DNA of 64,000 bases from Agrobacterium tumefaciens (lineage in GTDB: Bacteria; Pseudomonadota; Alphaproteobacteria; Rhizobiales; Rhizobiaceae). Positions 36,346-44,980 of this stretch are shown in pieces. The DNA is taken from positions 62,001 through 126,000 of the forward strand of contig NZ_SUPW01000009.1 of NCBI RefSeq assembly GCF_013337285.1, given 5' to 3'. The notes under the pieces were generated by a model, which was not told where the DNA came from, searched no databases, and worked only from the letters and a program-made list of their open reading frames with translations. The number at the start of each line of letters is the position of its first letter. Within the stretch, counting starts at the first letter, position 1. Both the position numbers and the translations under genes were made by a program.

Positions 36346-36888
36346 CTAGCCGAAGGTGATGGCGACGCGGGCCGGCATTCCCAGGAACTCCTGCAGGCCG
36401 ATGCGTGTTCTGGCGCCACCCCGCCCGGCCGGCCATGGATCGAGGATATGAAGTTCGAGATCCTTGCCATCCACGGTGTAGCCATAGACGAGGTAATAAT
36501 GGTACTCCGTGCCGATCACGAAGACGCGGTTGTTGTCGATCTCGTGTCTGACGATATCGGTGGTCAGACCATTGACGAAGTGGCCGTTGGTCGTTGTGTG
36601 ATCGAAGGCATTCCACTGGCTGGAAACCAGCTTGACGATATTGCTGTTCGGATTTGCCCCGCCCAGTTCAAGGATGCCAGCGGATTGATCCAGAACCTGC
36701 GCCAGCTCCCAGCGTTCCTGAACCTGCGGGTCGACGGTCGCGAGCGCTGCGGTATTGCGTCTCGCAATGTCGTATTGCGCGGCCGCAGGAAGCCCACGAT
36801 AGGCCCGCACCATCTGCTCGACGGCGGCAAAGCACCAGGCGGGGGTGCCCTGAGGGACCAAAACGGGAGGGTTGTTGACTGTCGGCAC
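36346..36888 (-). CDS. Papain-like cysteine protease domain protein
   Basis: A 180-residue protein. GTG 36888 follows AAGGAG by 6 bases; the open frame extends further upstream but without a site. A papain-type triad is readable: Gln13 and Cys19 in VPQGTPAWCFAAVEQM (the same six-residue Gln-to-Cys spacing as papain), His130 in TEYHYYLVYGY and Asp150 in ILDPWP. It resembles small C39/C70-like (AvrRpt2-type) papain-fold proteases rather than housekeeping enzymes. No signal peptide. It sits 119 bases before the orphan at 36226 and 227 bases after the 622-residue coiled-coil gene. Activity is inferred from motifs. Confidence 0.72.
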   Translation of the reverse strand: MPTVNNPPVLVPQGTPAWCFAAVEQMVRAYRGLPAAAQYDIARRNTAALATVDPQVQERWELAQVLDQSAGILELGGANPNSNIVKLVSSQWNAFDHTTTNGHFVNGLTTDIVRHEIDNNRVFVIGTEYHYYLVYGYTVDGKDLELHILDPWPAGRGGARTRIGLQEFLGMPARVAITFG

Positions 36889-36994
36889 GGTCTTCTCCTT
36901 CTTGAAAATGACGCAGCACAGGTTGCGCTTCGATGGCGTCCGGATGCCCGTCGTTGATTTTGCGTTGGTGAATGGTGAGATTTCGTTCCTAGCC

Positions 36995-37022
36995 GTCCTG
37001 CCGGCATATTCGCCGGCAGGAC
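36995..37022 (-). other. Perfect 11-bp stem-loop between the coiled-coil and protease genes
   Basis: GTCCTGCCGGC (36995-37005) and GCCGGCAGGAC (37012-37022) enclose ATATTC in the 227-base gap. It could end or attenuate the transcript of the 622-residue gene so the protease is made at a different level. Otherwise nothing is seen in that gap. Confidence 0.5.
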
Positions 37023-37115
37023 ATTGCCCATGATCCATGCCAAGGGGACGATTCCGGCTGAGACCATGGATACGCTTCCTGCCGGGCCGGAAAAGGAACG
37101 GCAGTCTCTGGCGCA

Positions 37116-38984
37116 TCAGGCGCTTTTGTTTAGATCCGCACGATAGGCCTGCAACGATGCGATCTTTGCATCTGCTGCGGCTTCGCGTTCGGCGACGATC
37201 TCGGTGAGTTTCACCGAGGCCTCGGCCATATAGTTCGTCAGTTCGATGCCCGAGAGATATTTGCCTTGCAGCTTGTTCAGCTTCGACCAGCCATCCGCAA
37301 AACTGCGGCTGAACCTGTCGCAGACAATCACAACCGCATGCCATTGACCGGTTTGCCTGACGAAAAACTCATCGACGGAGCGGACGAGCTGCGCGAAGCG
37401 GTTCTTTCGAATGACTTCCAGTTCGGCAACGCTTTCGATGCCGCTGATCTGGTGCTGGGCGTCATCGGCGATGGCCTGCATGAAGTCGGCGAAGGTCTTG
37501 AAGAAAAATGCAACCTCCTCGATGATCTCCTTCATGCGCTTCAGGGCCGAGAGACTGACATTCAGCGACTGGACCGCAAGCTGGATTTTGTCGTCTTCGG
37601 TCTGCTTGCCTTTGAGCAGGGCGTTGATTTTCACCAGTTCGGCGGATTGGGTGCGGCGTTCCTTTTCATAGGCTTCCGCCTTGTCGATCATTTGCATCTG
37701 GATTTCGCGCAGGCTCGCCGCCTGTTGCTGTTGCTCGTCGGAAAGCTTGCCCAGCCCCTTGTCCAGGGCATCGAGCGAAGCCTGCAGGCTGGAAACGATG
37801 GTTTCCTGCTTTGCAACCTTTTCCTCCTGCGTCTTGAGTTCGTCAGACCGCGCCTTCAGACGTTTTTCGAGTTCGGCAAGTTCGACCGCCTTGCTCGATT
37901 TCGGATCGGCGCCTGTAGCCTCATCCGCCAGCTTCGACTTCGATTCCTCCAGCGATTTGATATCGCCCTTCAAGGAATCGCGCTTTTCCTGGCTTTTGCG
38001 GAGCTCGGCTTTCTGTTCGGAAAGCTCGCTCTGCTTGGCGGCTGCATCGCTCTTGCCGCCGCCTGTCGCCGGGTTGCGCGAGCCTCCGCCCTGCCCCTGC
38101 CCATCGGCATCCTGACCACCCTTGGGTTGCCCCGAAAGCGCGCCGCCGACCGAAGACGCCAGCATCGAGGCAGGACCACCAGCCACCATGGCGATGGCGG
38201 GAATGGCGCTTGAGATCATCTGCGCGCCGACACGAACGATCGACATGACAAATGCGCGTTGCTCTGCCGTATTGGCGCGCTTCTCGTATTCACTCGCTTT
38301 CTTCTCGAATTCGGCGACCTGCACCCTCAGGTCGTTGACGAGCGATTCAAGCTGTTCGCGTCGCGCGCCCGCTTCGGTGATTTCCCGTTCAATCGCGGCC
38401 TTGTCGACAAGCCGTTTGCTCAAAACGGTTTCGCTCTTGTCCGTTGTCTGCACCGTGTCCTTGATGATGACATCATAGGTGGACGCGATAACCAGAAGCT
38501 CGTTGCGAACACTCAGCGCCCTGTCGCGGACGTTTTTGGCGAGTTTAATCAGATCATTGGAGACAAATGCCTTGATCTCGGCCTGATCGTTTCCCTCCCG
38601 GACGTCGAGCCAGTCCGGGAACAGATCGGCGATCGCCTTGCCGATCCTGCCGGCCTCATCCATCGCGTTTCGCATGGTGAGTTCGCTTTTCTGCTGCGCC
38701 GTTATCAGCTTGTTCATGATCGCGCTGATGCGCACGCGAACGTCGCCTTCCTCCTGCGGGGTGGTGTTGTAGGCGATGTAGAGCAGATCGATCGCGTTGT
38801 CGGTATCGCGCTTGGCCCGCTCGACATCGTAAGTTCCCTGGATCTTGTCGACATAGGACCGGACGAGCGCCGTATCTGACTTGGGAAGATTAAACTTCGG
38901 CTGCGAAAGGATCGTATCGACACTGGCGTCGATCTCGCTTTTGATTTTGGCTTCCCGGCTTTCAAAGGTCACGACATTATTCAT
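37116..38984 (-). CDS. Large coiled-coil protein with central hydrophobic/Gly-rich hairpin (pore-former-like)
   Basis: A 622-residue protein. ATG 38984 is 7 bases after AGGAG; ATG 38990 is too close to it. Residues 1-195 are helical, about 196-245 a coiled coil (EREITEAGARREQLES), about 246-285 a hydrophobic segment (VMSIVRVGAQMISSAIPAIA then MVAGGPASMLASSVGG), about 286-312 a Gly/Gln-rich linker, and about 315-475 a long charged coiled coil. A second hydrophobic patch, EEVAFFFKTFADFMQAI, lies near 489-505. No signal peptide. Long helices around a buried hydrophobic hairpin recall ClyA/Xax-type alpha pore-forming toxins, but no sequence match is claimed. Confidence 0.8.
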   Translation of the reverse strand: MNNVVTFESREAKIKSEIDASVDTILSQPKFNLPKSDTALVRSYVDKIQGTYDVERAKRDTDNAIDLLYIAYNTTPQEEGDVRVRISAIMNKLITAQQKSELTMRNAMDEAGRIGKAIADLFPDWLDVREGNDQAEIKAFVSNDLIKLAKNVRDRALSVRNELLVIASTYDVIIKDTVQTTDKSETVLSKRLVDKAAIEREITEAGARREQLESLVNDLRVQVAEFEKKASEYEKRANTAEQRAFVMSIVRVGAQMISSAIPAIAMVAGGPASMLASSVGGALSGQPKGGQDADGQGQGGGSRNPATGGGKSDAAAKQSELSEQKAELRKSQEKRDSLKGDIKSLEESKSKLADEATGADPKSSKAVELAELEKRLKARSDELKTQEEKVAKQETIVSSLQASLDALDKGLGKLSDEQQQQAASLREIQMQMIDKAEAYEKERRTQSAELVKINALLKGKQTEDDKIQLAVQSLNVSLSALKRMKEIIEEVAFFFKTFADFMQAIADDAQHQISGIESVAELEVIRKNRFAQLVRSVDEFFVRQTGQWHAVVIVCDRFSRSFADGWSKLNKLQGKYLSGIELTNYMAEASVKLTEIVAEREAAADAKIASLQAYRADLNKSA

Positions 38985-39033
38985 TTTCATGCTCCTGTTG
39001 ATGGTTGTTACGGAGAGTCAGGGGGTTGATCGT

Positions 39034-39933
39034 TCACGATCCGCATTGTTTCCTGGCATCCTCAGGCAGTCCGGCCTCGGTGGAGGAAATAAACTGCGGC
39101 ACGTCCTTGGTCAGGCCGCCGATCTCGGCGGACAGCCGGTCGACCTGGCGTATTTTCGCGTCGTCAGGATTGACCTCGCTCGCTTCCTTCAGAGCGTTGG
39201 TGAAGTTGCCCACCTGAATGTTGAAGTCCTGAACCTTGCCGTTGATGGTGGAAATCGCCGCTTTGAGCCTGGTGATCTGCTCTTCCAGATTTTTCACCGC
39301 GCTCTGGTTTTCCGCGTGGCTCTGCTGTGCCGCAATCAGCTGGCGGCGATTGTTTTCGAGCTGGTTGCGAACGCCCTCAAGCGCCGCCCGGGCATTGTCC
39401 AGCCGCGGCTGTGCGATGCGGTATTCCCTCTCCGCATCGTTCATCCAGCCGAACGCCTTGACCGCGGCGTCACCGGCCTGGCAAATTCCCGGCAGGAAGA
39501 AGAGGACGCCGCTGCATATCGTTACTCTCTTGGCCTGCTCGTCCCTTTCCCTACGGGCTTTTTCGAAGGTGGCCTGACGCGCCCTGACGTTCTCGCTCTC
39601 GGACTGAACCAGCTCCTCGTAGCCCTTCACGCTGGTTTCGGACTGCGCCACCTGCCGTTCCAGCTCGATCTGCAGGTACATGGCCTCTCCCAGCGCCCTC
39701 TCCCGTTCGGCGCTGAGCTGCTGTTGCGCCGTCAGATGTTCCATCAGGCACACGGATCGGCGGCCGAGCAGCTCCCGGCTTGCTTCCGCCTGTTCAAGTT
39801 TTGACTGGAAAGCCGCCACCTGCTCGGTGGTGAGGGCGGCCGCATTTGCAATGGCCGGCTGGCCCATGGACGGAATGTCAAACTGCATCGCGATTGCCGC
39901 AAGGCCGGCAAAAATAACATGTCGAAGTTGCAT
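39034..39933 (-). CDS. Secreted coiled-coil protein with short hydrophobic core segment
   Basis: A 299-residue protein. ATG 39933 follows AAGGAGGATAAAGCG. A signal peptide spans about 1-32 (MQLRHVIFAGLAAIAMQFDI, cleavage near ANA). Coiled coil runs about 35-137, a hydrophobic stretch CSGVLFFLPGICQAGDAAVK lies at 140-159 between two cysteines, and coiled coil resumes about 165-250; a last Cys is at the C terminus. The two-arm coil with a hydrophobic tip parallels its downstream neighbour, which starts 49 bases later. It could be the exported partner of a binary alpha-helical pore complex. Family unknown. Confidence 0.8.
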   Translation of the reverse strand: MQLRHVIFAGLAAIAMQFDIPSMGQPAIANAAALTTEQVAAFQSKLEQAEASRELLGRRSVCLMEHLTAQQQLSAERERALGEAMYLQIELERQVAQSETSVKGYEELVQSESENVRARQATFEKARRERDEQAKRVTICSGVLFFLPGICQAGDAAVKAFGWMNDAEREYRIAQPRLDNARAALEGVRNQLENNRRQLIAAQQSHAENQSAVKNLEEQITRLKAAISTINGKVQDFNIQVGNFTNALKEASEVNPDDAKIRQVDRLSAEIGGLTKDVPQFISSTEAGLPEDARKQCGS

Positions 39934-40499
39934 CGCTTTATCCTCCTTCTGAGAATTGTGGTGAATGGACGTGCCGTGGCCCACCCGGCATTGCTGCCGG
40001 ACGCGCCAGAAACTCGGTAGAAACATGCGGATGCCTGGCGGCTTCGGAATGCAGTTTTCGCCACTCCGTCAAGGCCGAAAAAACAACCATCAAAGATTGT
40101 GTTTTCGATTGCCCAACGAAAGATTTTATGTCCGAAGCCAAATAAAATTATGCAATAAAAACAGACGATAAAATTGTTATTATCGCCGCTCTCGCAAACC
40201 GTTCCAAAAGGGCACATATTTCAATGCGTCCTTTAACACTCAATTTATGAGAGTATTTTTTAATACCCTCAAGGAGAGCGGCGCGGGAGTGCAACAAATT
40301 GCACGCATCTCCCGAACCCGGAACATTTCAGCTGTCATGCGAGCCTGAACGGCCGCAGCCGGCGAACAAAATTCATATTTTAAAATTCGCCATAAAGTAG
40401 CGAAACTTAGAATTCCGTGGGAGAAAGGCATCTGGAAAAGCAGTTGCGCAGGATTCAAAATCGCTCCCGCAAGGAGACCCCGTTCGGCCGCAGCCGGAC
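39934..40499. promoter_or_regulatory. 566-base AT-rich divergent intergenic region of the cassette
   Basis: No supported gene lies here. The middle (about 40070-40270) is much more AT-rich than its surroundings. It contains CGATAA/TTATCG at 40166-40171 and 40180-40185, and an imperfect palindrome TGAGAGTATT-TTTT-AATACCCTCA at 40248-40271 with one mismatch in ten. These are candidate binding sites between the leftward cassette and the rightward gene at 40500. Its low GC may mark transfer or a silenced, H-NS/MucR-type control region. Confidence 0.5.
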
Positions 40500-41330
40500 A
40501 TGCTTCAGGAGAGGCTGACACCCCTTGCAAACCGGATCCTGAATGATGCCGCTTTTGACGAGACTGCCATCCGTTTTTGCTCGCAGATATCGACGGTCTT
40601 CAAGCAGGAGCCGCGCCTCGTCCGCGCCATCGGTGATTTCGGCGCATTCGCAACGATACTGTGCGCCATCGCTCTGGCGTCGATCCATGGCGGCCAATTT
40701 ACCCTGGCTGCGGTTCAGGCCATCGTCGTCCCCCGGGGCTGGGCCTCCAGCCGCAGGACACGGGCCTTGATCGACTGGCTGGAACTCGAAGGCGCCGCCC
40801 GGCGGCATCAACCCCGTGACGACAACCGCGAACGTCCGTGGTCGTTGTGTGGCTGGCTGATCATGGCGATCGAGACGCTCGCCGAGGCTTATCTTGCCGC
40901 AGCCGCGCCATGGGGGGCGCAACCGGTTATGGACAGGCCGGCGAAAGATGACATCGGCATCAACAGCCTTATCGGTGGCGTCGGCTGGCTTTTGAAGCAA
41001 CCGCAGGAGTTTATCCCGACATCAATGGAAACCCTGATGTTCCTGGGCCATGCCCCCGGGTTTCCTCTGCTGCTGGATCTGCTGTCTGCGGCCAAAACTA
41101 GCAAATCCGATGCTTCAGATTGTGAGTTTTCCCGCAAGGCGGCTGCGCGCGCCTATGGGGTAAGCCGCGCCCAGGTCACCGCCCTATTGGCCAAGGCAGA
41201 ACGTCTGACCATTCTGAAGAGGGACGGGTCCCGCATACTTCTAAGCGACAGGACATTGCAGAATGTGCAAAGGGATATCGCCCAGCAACTGGCATTTGTT
41301 GTCGTGTGGCTGGGGATTTTGAGAGCCTGA
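40500..41330 (+). CDS. Orphan protein with C-terminal winged-helix-like segment, divergent from cassette
   Basis: A 276-residue protein from ATG 40500; an AAGGAGA is about 20 bases upstream, farther than usual. The N-terminal two thirds are helical without a recognised domain. The C-terminal FSRKAAARAYGVSRAQVTAL followed by LAKAERLTILKRDGSRILLS reads as helix-turn-helix plus wing. It ends in a hydrophobic tail, LAFVVVWLGI. It is most simply a transcription regulator of the divergent coiled-coil/protease genes. A membrane-tethered variant is possible. Family not recognised. Confidence 0.7.
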   Translation: MLQERLTPLANRILNDAAFDETAIRFCSQISTVFKQEPRLVRAIGDFGAFATILCAIALASIHGGQFTLAAVQAIVVPRGWASSRRTRALIDWLELEGAARRHQPRDDNRERPWSLCGWLIMAIETLAEAYLAAAAPWGAQPVMDRPAKDDIGINSLIGGVGWLLKQPQEFIPTSMETLMFLGHAPGFPLLLDLLSAAKTSKSDASDCEFSRKAAARAYGVSRAQVTALLAKAERLTILKRDGSRILLSDRTLQNVQRDIAQQLAFVVVWLGILRA

Positions 41331-41405
41331 CGGCATCAGCGGTTGCTCGCGACAATGGCGCCACTAGGAAAACCGACACCGCCGGGTTAGAAGAAGCGAT
41401 ACCGG

Positions 41406-42131
41406 ATGCGTGACATGACCCTGCCAGAAAAGACCCCAGCCGTGGATGCCACAATCGAGGATCGCTCGCTCCTGATCCGCGAATCCCTGCGCAATGCCAT
41501 CATCGACCGGCGGATCGCGCCGGGAACGAAGCTCCCGGAGGCGGAGGTCGGGGCGCTTTTCGACGTCAGCCGCACGGTGGCGCGTGCCGCTTTGCAGATT
41601 TTGGCCTTCGAGGGGCTGGTGAAGACCGAGCGTAACCGTGGGGCCTTCGTTTCCACGCCCTCGCCGGAAGAAGCGCGCCAGATTTTCGCCTCGCGCCGCC
41701 TGATCGAGCCGGGCATCATCGCGGCGGCGGTGGAGCACATCACGCCTGCGGATATTGTGCGGTTTCAGCATCACCTCGTCGAAGAGGCGCAATATATGAA
41801 TGAGCGTGGCCCGGCCGCGCGCCGGGCGGAAATAAAGGCCTCGGGCGATTTCCATCTCCTGCTGGCGGCCCTGTCCGGGAATGTCATCCTCCAGCGGTTT
41901 ATGGATGAACTGGTCGCCCGCTCCTCGCTGGTCGTCGCCCTTTATGGCCGCTCGGGTATTTCGAGCTGCGGCCACAATGAACACCTTGCCATTCTCGAGC
42001 TTGTCGCAAAGGGCGATGCAAAAGGCGCTTCAGATCTTATGATCCATCACCTCGATCATATCGAGGCCGATCTCGATCTGCAGCCGAAGCAGGGTGTCAG
42101 CCTGAGAAACGCGCTGACACCGCTCTCCTGA
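41406..42131 (+). CDS. GntR family transcriptional regulator (FCD type)
   Basis: A 241-residue regulator with an N-terminal winged HTH (LLIRESLRNAIIDRRIAPGT, LPEAEVGALFDVSRTVARAA) and a helical FCD effector domain from about residue 90, including the metal-site-like D-x(3)-H in SGDFHLLLAALSGN and the late HNEHLAI. Target unknown; neighbours are an orphan regulator and an exonuclease gene on the other strand. The ribosome-binding site is weak, and the ATG at 41415 is an alternative start. Confidence 0.9.
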   Translation: MRDMTLPEKTPAVDATIEDRSLLIRESLRNAIIDRRIAPGTKLPEAEVGALFDVSRTVARAALQILAFEGLVKTERNRGAFVSTPSPEEARQIFASRRLIEPGIIAAAVEHITPADIVRFQHHLVEEAQYMNERGPAARRAEIKASGDFHLLLAALSGNVILQRFMDELVARSSLVVALYGRSGISSCGHNEHLAILELVAKGDAKGASDLMIHHLDHIEADLDLQPKQGVSLRNALTPLS

Positions 42132-42177
42132 TCGCTGGCGGATGGCCGGCAATGTCGGTTGCTCGGACACGAATGCG

Positions 42178-43158
42178 CTAGTTTGCCTTGAAGCGGTCGA
42201 AAGCTGTGAGGTGCTTGACCGGGGGATCGGCCTCCCAGCGGTAAATCTCGGTCCGCAGGAAATGCAGCTCCTCATCGAGCTTTTCTTCGGCTACTTCCAC
42301 CCACCAGGCTTTCGGCCGGCCATCCGAACCATCCGACCAGCGGTAGCTGCGCTTTTTCAGATGATCCTTCATGTCGAAGGGGCTGTTTTCCGCATAAATG
42401 CGGACCCTTGAGCGCTGGCTTGCCTGATACAGTTCTGCGAAGGGTGCTTCGCCCTGCCCCGCACGCGCATGACCCAGCACCTCCAGAAGCGCAAAACAAT
42501 CATCGACGGCGCGATGGCCGTCGTGGAAATAACCGGACTGCCCAATCAGATAGGCAAGTTTGCTGCCTTCAAAACCCCGCGCCCGCCAGTCGATCTCGGA
42601 AACCGAACAGGCCCATGCCTTCTCGCGGAAAATCGGCGAGAAGGCCTCGCAGAACGGACGGTCAAAGCCGGCATTATGGGCGATGATCAGATCCGCCCGA
42701 GCAACAAGCGCGCTCAGGCGGTCCATGTCGATCACCTGTCCGGCGACCATCTCGTCGGTGATCCCGGTCAGGCGCGTGATCTCTTCCGGGATAGTGACGC
42801 CGGGCTGCCGCAGGCCGCCATAGACGCCGGTAACGTCGCCGATCGCACCATGATCGTCGAATGTGAAGGCGATAACGCCGATCTCGATAATCTCGTCGGT
42901 TCGATGATTGAGGCCCGTGGTTTCGGTATCAAGGATAATGCCCTGACGGGGGAACTCCGGCCGCGGTCTGTCTACGACGGAACGCGGCATGAGCCGGCGT
43001 GAAACACGGTAATTTCCGGTGGATTCAAGATATCCGGCAAGCGTCTCGTCATCCGCAACATTCGCCTTTGCCGTTTCGCGGCCGGCCGCTTTTCGTCCCC
43101 GTTCACTTTGGGGAAGCCGCGCCGCCGCGGAACCGAAAAAATCCAACTGGGAGCTCAT
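42178..43158 (-). CDS. DEDDh 3'-5' exonuclease (DnaQ-like)
   Basis: A 326-residue protein starting MSSQLDFFGSAAARLPQSER. The exonuclease domain begins at about residue 74 with ILDTETTGLNHRTDEIIEIG (ExoI, Asp/Glu), then HNAGFDRPF (ExoII) and HRAVDDCFALLEV (ExoIII, with the DEDDh His). A C-terminal extension of about 75 residues with KKRSYRWSDGSDGRPKAWW is found in related rhizobial proteins. Probably a stand-alone proofreading or RNA/DNA trimming nuclease rather than the polymerase III epsilon subunit. The 183 bases to the divergent orphan hold both promoters. Confidence 0.9.
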   Translation of the reverse strand: MSSQLDFFGSAAARLPQSERGRKAAGRETAKANVADDETLAGYLESTGNYRVSRRLMPRSVVDRPRPEFPRQGIILDTETTGLNHRTDEIIEIGVIAFTFDDHGAIGDVTGVYGGLRQPGVTIPEEITRLTGITDEMVAGQVIDMDRLSALVARADLIIAHNAGFDRPFCEAFSPIFREKAWACSVSEIDWRARGFEGSKLAYLIGQSGYFHDGHRAVDDCFALLEVLGHARAGQGEAPFAELYQASQRSRVRIYAENSPFDMKDHLKKRSYRWSDGSDGRPKAWWVEVAEEKLDEELHFLRTEIYRWEADPPVKHLTAFDRFKAN

Positions 43159-43341
43159 TATGCGCCTGTCCGCCGTGTCCGGAAATCGTGATTTAAGTAG
43201 TCCAGCATATGTGCAGAGGCTCACGGTAACAACAGCGGTTGCTTTCATCCACAGAAACTGACCCACACAGGTTGCGGGTTGCACCTTCTCGTTGCGGTGT
43301 TAGAAGGGAAACACTGTTCCGTGTTCAAGGAGAGAAAACGA

Positions 43342-44244
43342 ATGCCGATCCCATCGCTTTCCAACCCGAAAACGCTCGCTGACCAGAGCCGGTTGAAGCT
43401 GTTTCCGCTGCAAAGCGGCCCGCAATTCGCCAATGTGAACATTTCCACCGGAGCAAGCGGCATCGTCTTCACCGGTTATACGAGAGATGCGAGCGCCGAT
43501 AACGACGCCTTTTCCTGCTGCGGCAGCTATACACTGCGCAACTCCGTCCACGCCGCCATTGCCGGCATGACCAGCGACAATTGCACGCTGTTTGCCCTGA
43601 AAAGCGTCATCAATCAGCGCCCCTGCCTCGCGGTCGGCGGTTTCGATGCGGAGGGAAAGCCCGTTCAGCTGTCGCAGACGGAATTCGAACAGGTCACCAG
43701 ACCCCTCTTCAATTTCGCCGACAAGGTTTCGCCGATCCTCGGCAGCGAACCGGCCCCGGGCATTCAGGTGCGCAGCGGCGACGCCTCCTACAATTATCAG
43801 GTCGATGCCCGCAGCGGCCGCTTCCGATTCACCTACAAGGACAGCATGAATGGCGGGCTTTTCGGACCATCAGCCGACGGCAATGTTTCGCTTGAGCACG
43901 ACGGACACCGACTTGCCAGAATAAGTGCGGGTGGCAGCTATAGCCAGTCGGACAATTCGATCAGCGGCTCGGCCTATCGCGACATCGATTCCCGTGGTTT
44001 CGACGCGACTGTCCGCAGCGGGCAGGCGTCTGCCATGTTCGGAAGAACCTATACGGAAAACGCCATCACGCGCAAAATCGGCATTGGTTATGGCAACACC
44101 TCGTTGCGCCGCGAGGACACGCCCGGCGGAACGATCAAGGAAAGCCTCGAGCACAAGCTGGAAAAAGTCACCCTTGAAGTGTCCCGCACCCGCGACCGGG
44201 CGAAAGGCACCGAATATATGCTGACGATCAAGATGCAGCTGTGA
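43342..44244 (+). CDS. Orphan 300-residue beta-rich protein
   Basis: ATG 43342 follows CAAGGAGAGAAAACGA. The protein begins MPIPSLSNPKTLADQSRLKL and has no signal peptide. The first half contains three closely placed cysteines (FSCCGSYTL, SDNCTLF). The second half (residues about 150-270) is Gly/Ser/Arg-rich with alternating polar pattern (SGRFRFTYKDSMNGG; ISAGGSYSQSDNSISGSAYR), suggesting a repetitive beta sheet. It is not recognised. It precedes the ECF sigma gene by 140 bases but a functional link is unproven. Confidence 0.72.
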   Translation: MPIPSLSNPKTLADQSRLKLFPLQSGPQFANVNISTGASGIVFTGYTRDASADNDAFSCCGSYTLRNSVHAAIAGMTSDNCTLFALKSVINQRPCLAVGGFDAEGKPVQLSQTEFEQVTRPLFNFADKVSPILGSEPAPGIQVRSGDASYNYQVDARSGRFRFTYKDSMNGGLFGPSADGNVSLEHDGHRLARISAGGSYSQSDNSISGSAYRDIDSRGFDATVRSGQASAMFGRTYTENAITRKIGIGYGNTSLRREDTPGGTIKESLEHKLEKVTLEVSRTRDRAKGTEYMLTIKMQL

Positions 44245-44384
44245 CGCCTTCCCAGCTCGGTGCGGCTCGGATATGCACGTCCGCCGCGATCAGGGCCTGC
44301 CGGCGTTAACATGATTATTTTAGTTAAGTATTGAATTTGCGTCTGCCACGGGGTATCGCCTGAAGTTCAATCTCCAGGTCGGTC

Positions 44385-44894
44385 ATGACGCAGCGCGACG
44401 ACAAATTCCTTTCGGCATTCCTGAAAACCCAGTCGGATATCAAGCGATATCTGACGCGGATGACGGGTTCGCGCGAGGATGCCGAGGACCTTGCCCATGA
44501 GGCATGGATCAAGCTGGCGAGAAACAGCTCGAATGCATCCGCAGCACCAGTGCCTTATCTCAAGCGCATCGCCAGATCGCTGGCCATCGATCACGGGCGG
44601 GGACGCAGGCACCGGGCCACGACCGAACAGATCGAGGACGCTCTTTCCATCCGCGACGAGCGCCCGGGTCCAGACCAGCAGGTGATCGACCGCGACCAGA
44701 TTCGGCAGCTTATGCGGGTCATCGGTGAACTGCCGGATCGACAGAGAAAGATGCTGGTCGCGGCGCGGCTGGAATTTCGTCCCTATGCCGAGATCGCGGC
44801 GGAGTTCCATGTCTCCACCCGCACGGTGGAGATGGAGATCAACCGCGCCCTCAACTACTGCATCGAGAAAATGGGACATGAGCGGCGCAGATAA
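44385..44894 (+). CDS. ECF RNA polymerase sigma factor (FecI-like)
   Basis: A 169-residue sigma-70 family ECF factor. Region 2 includes FLKTQSDIKRYLTRMTGSRE and DAEDLAHEAWIKLARNS; region 4 includes LPDRQRKMLVAARLEFRPYA and EIAAEFHVSTRTVEMEINRA. Length and the TGSREDAEDLAHEA motif are typical of FecI-type factors for iron-uptake receptors. It heads a sigma, FecR, receptor unit, so it likely transcribes the TonB receptor gene when the receptor is loaded. The upstream 140 bases are AT-rich near 44310-44340 and could hold an iron-responsive operator. Confidence 0.92.
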   Translation: MTQRDDKFLSAFLKTQSDIKRYLTRMTGSREDAEDLAHEAWIKLARNSSNASAAPVPYLKRIARSLAIDHGRGRRHRATTEQIEDALSIRDERPGPDQQVIDRDQIRQLMRVIGELPDRQRKMLVAARLEFRPYAEIAAEFHVSTRTVEMEINRALNYCIEKMGHERRR

Positions 44895-44980
44895 TTTTCG
44901 GATTTACCGTTTGTGATCGTTAGAGCTAATGAGGTTCATGTGAAATTCCGGCATCCAGACGGTTTTTTGATAGGGGTTGC

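Noticed and set aside
40240-40530. 96-codon reverse open frame in the AT-rich intergenic region
   Set aside because: No ribosome-binding site, mixed composition and overlap with the start of the divergent orphan gene.
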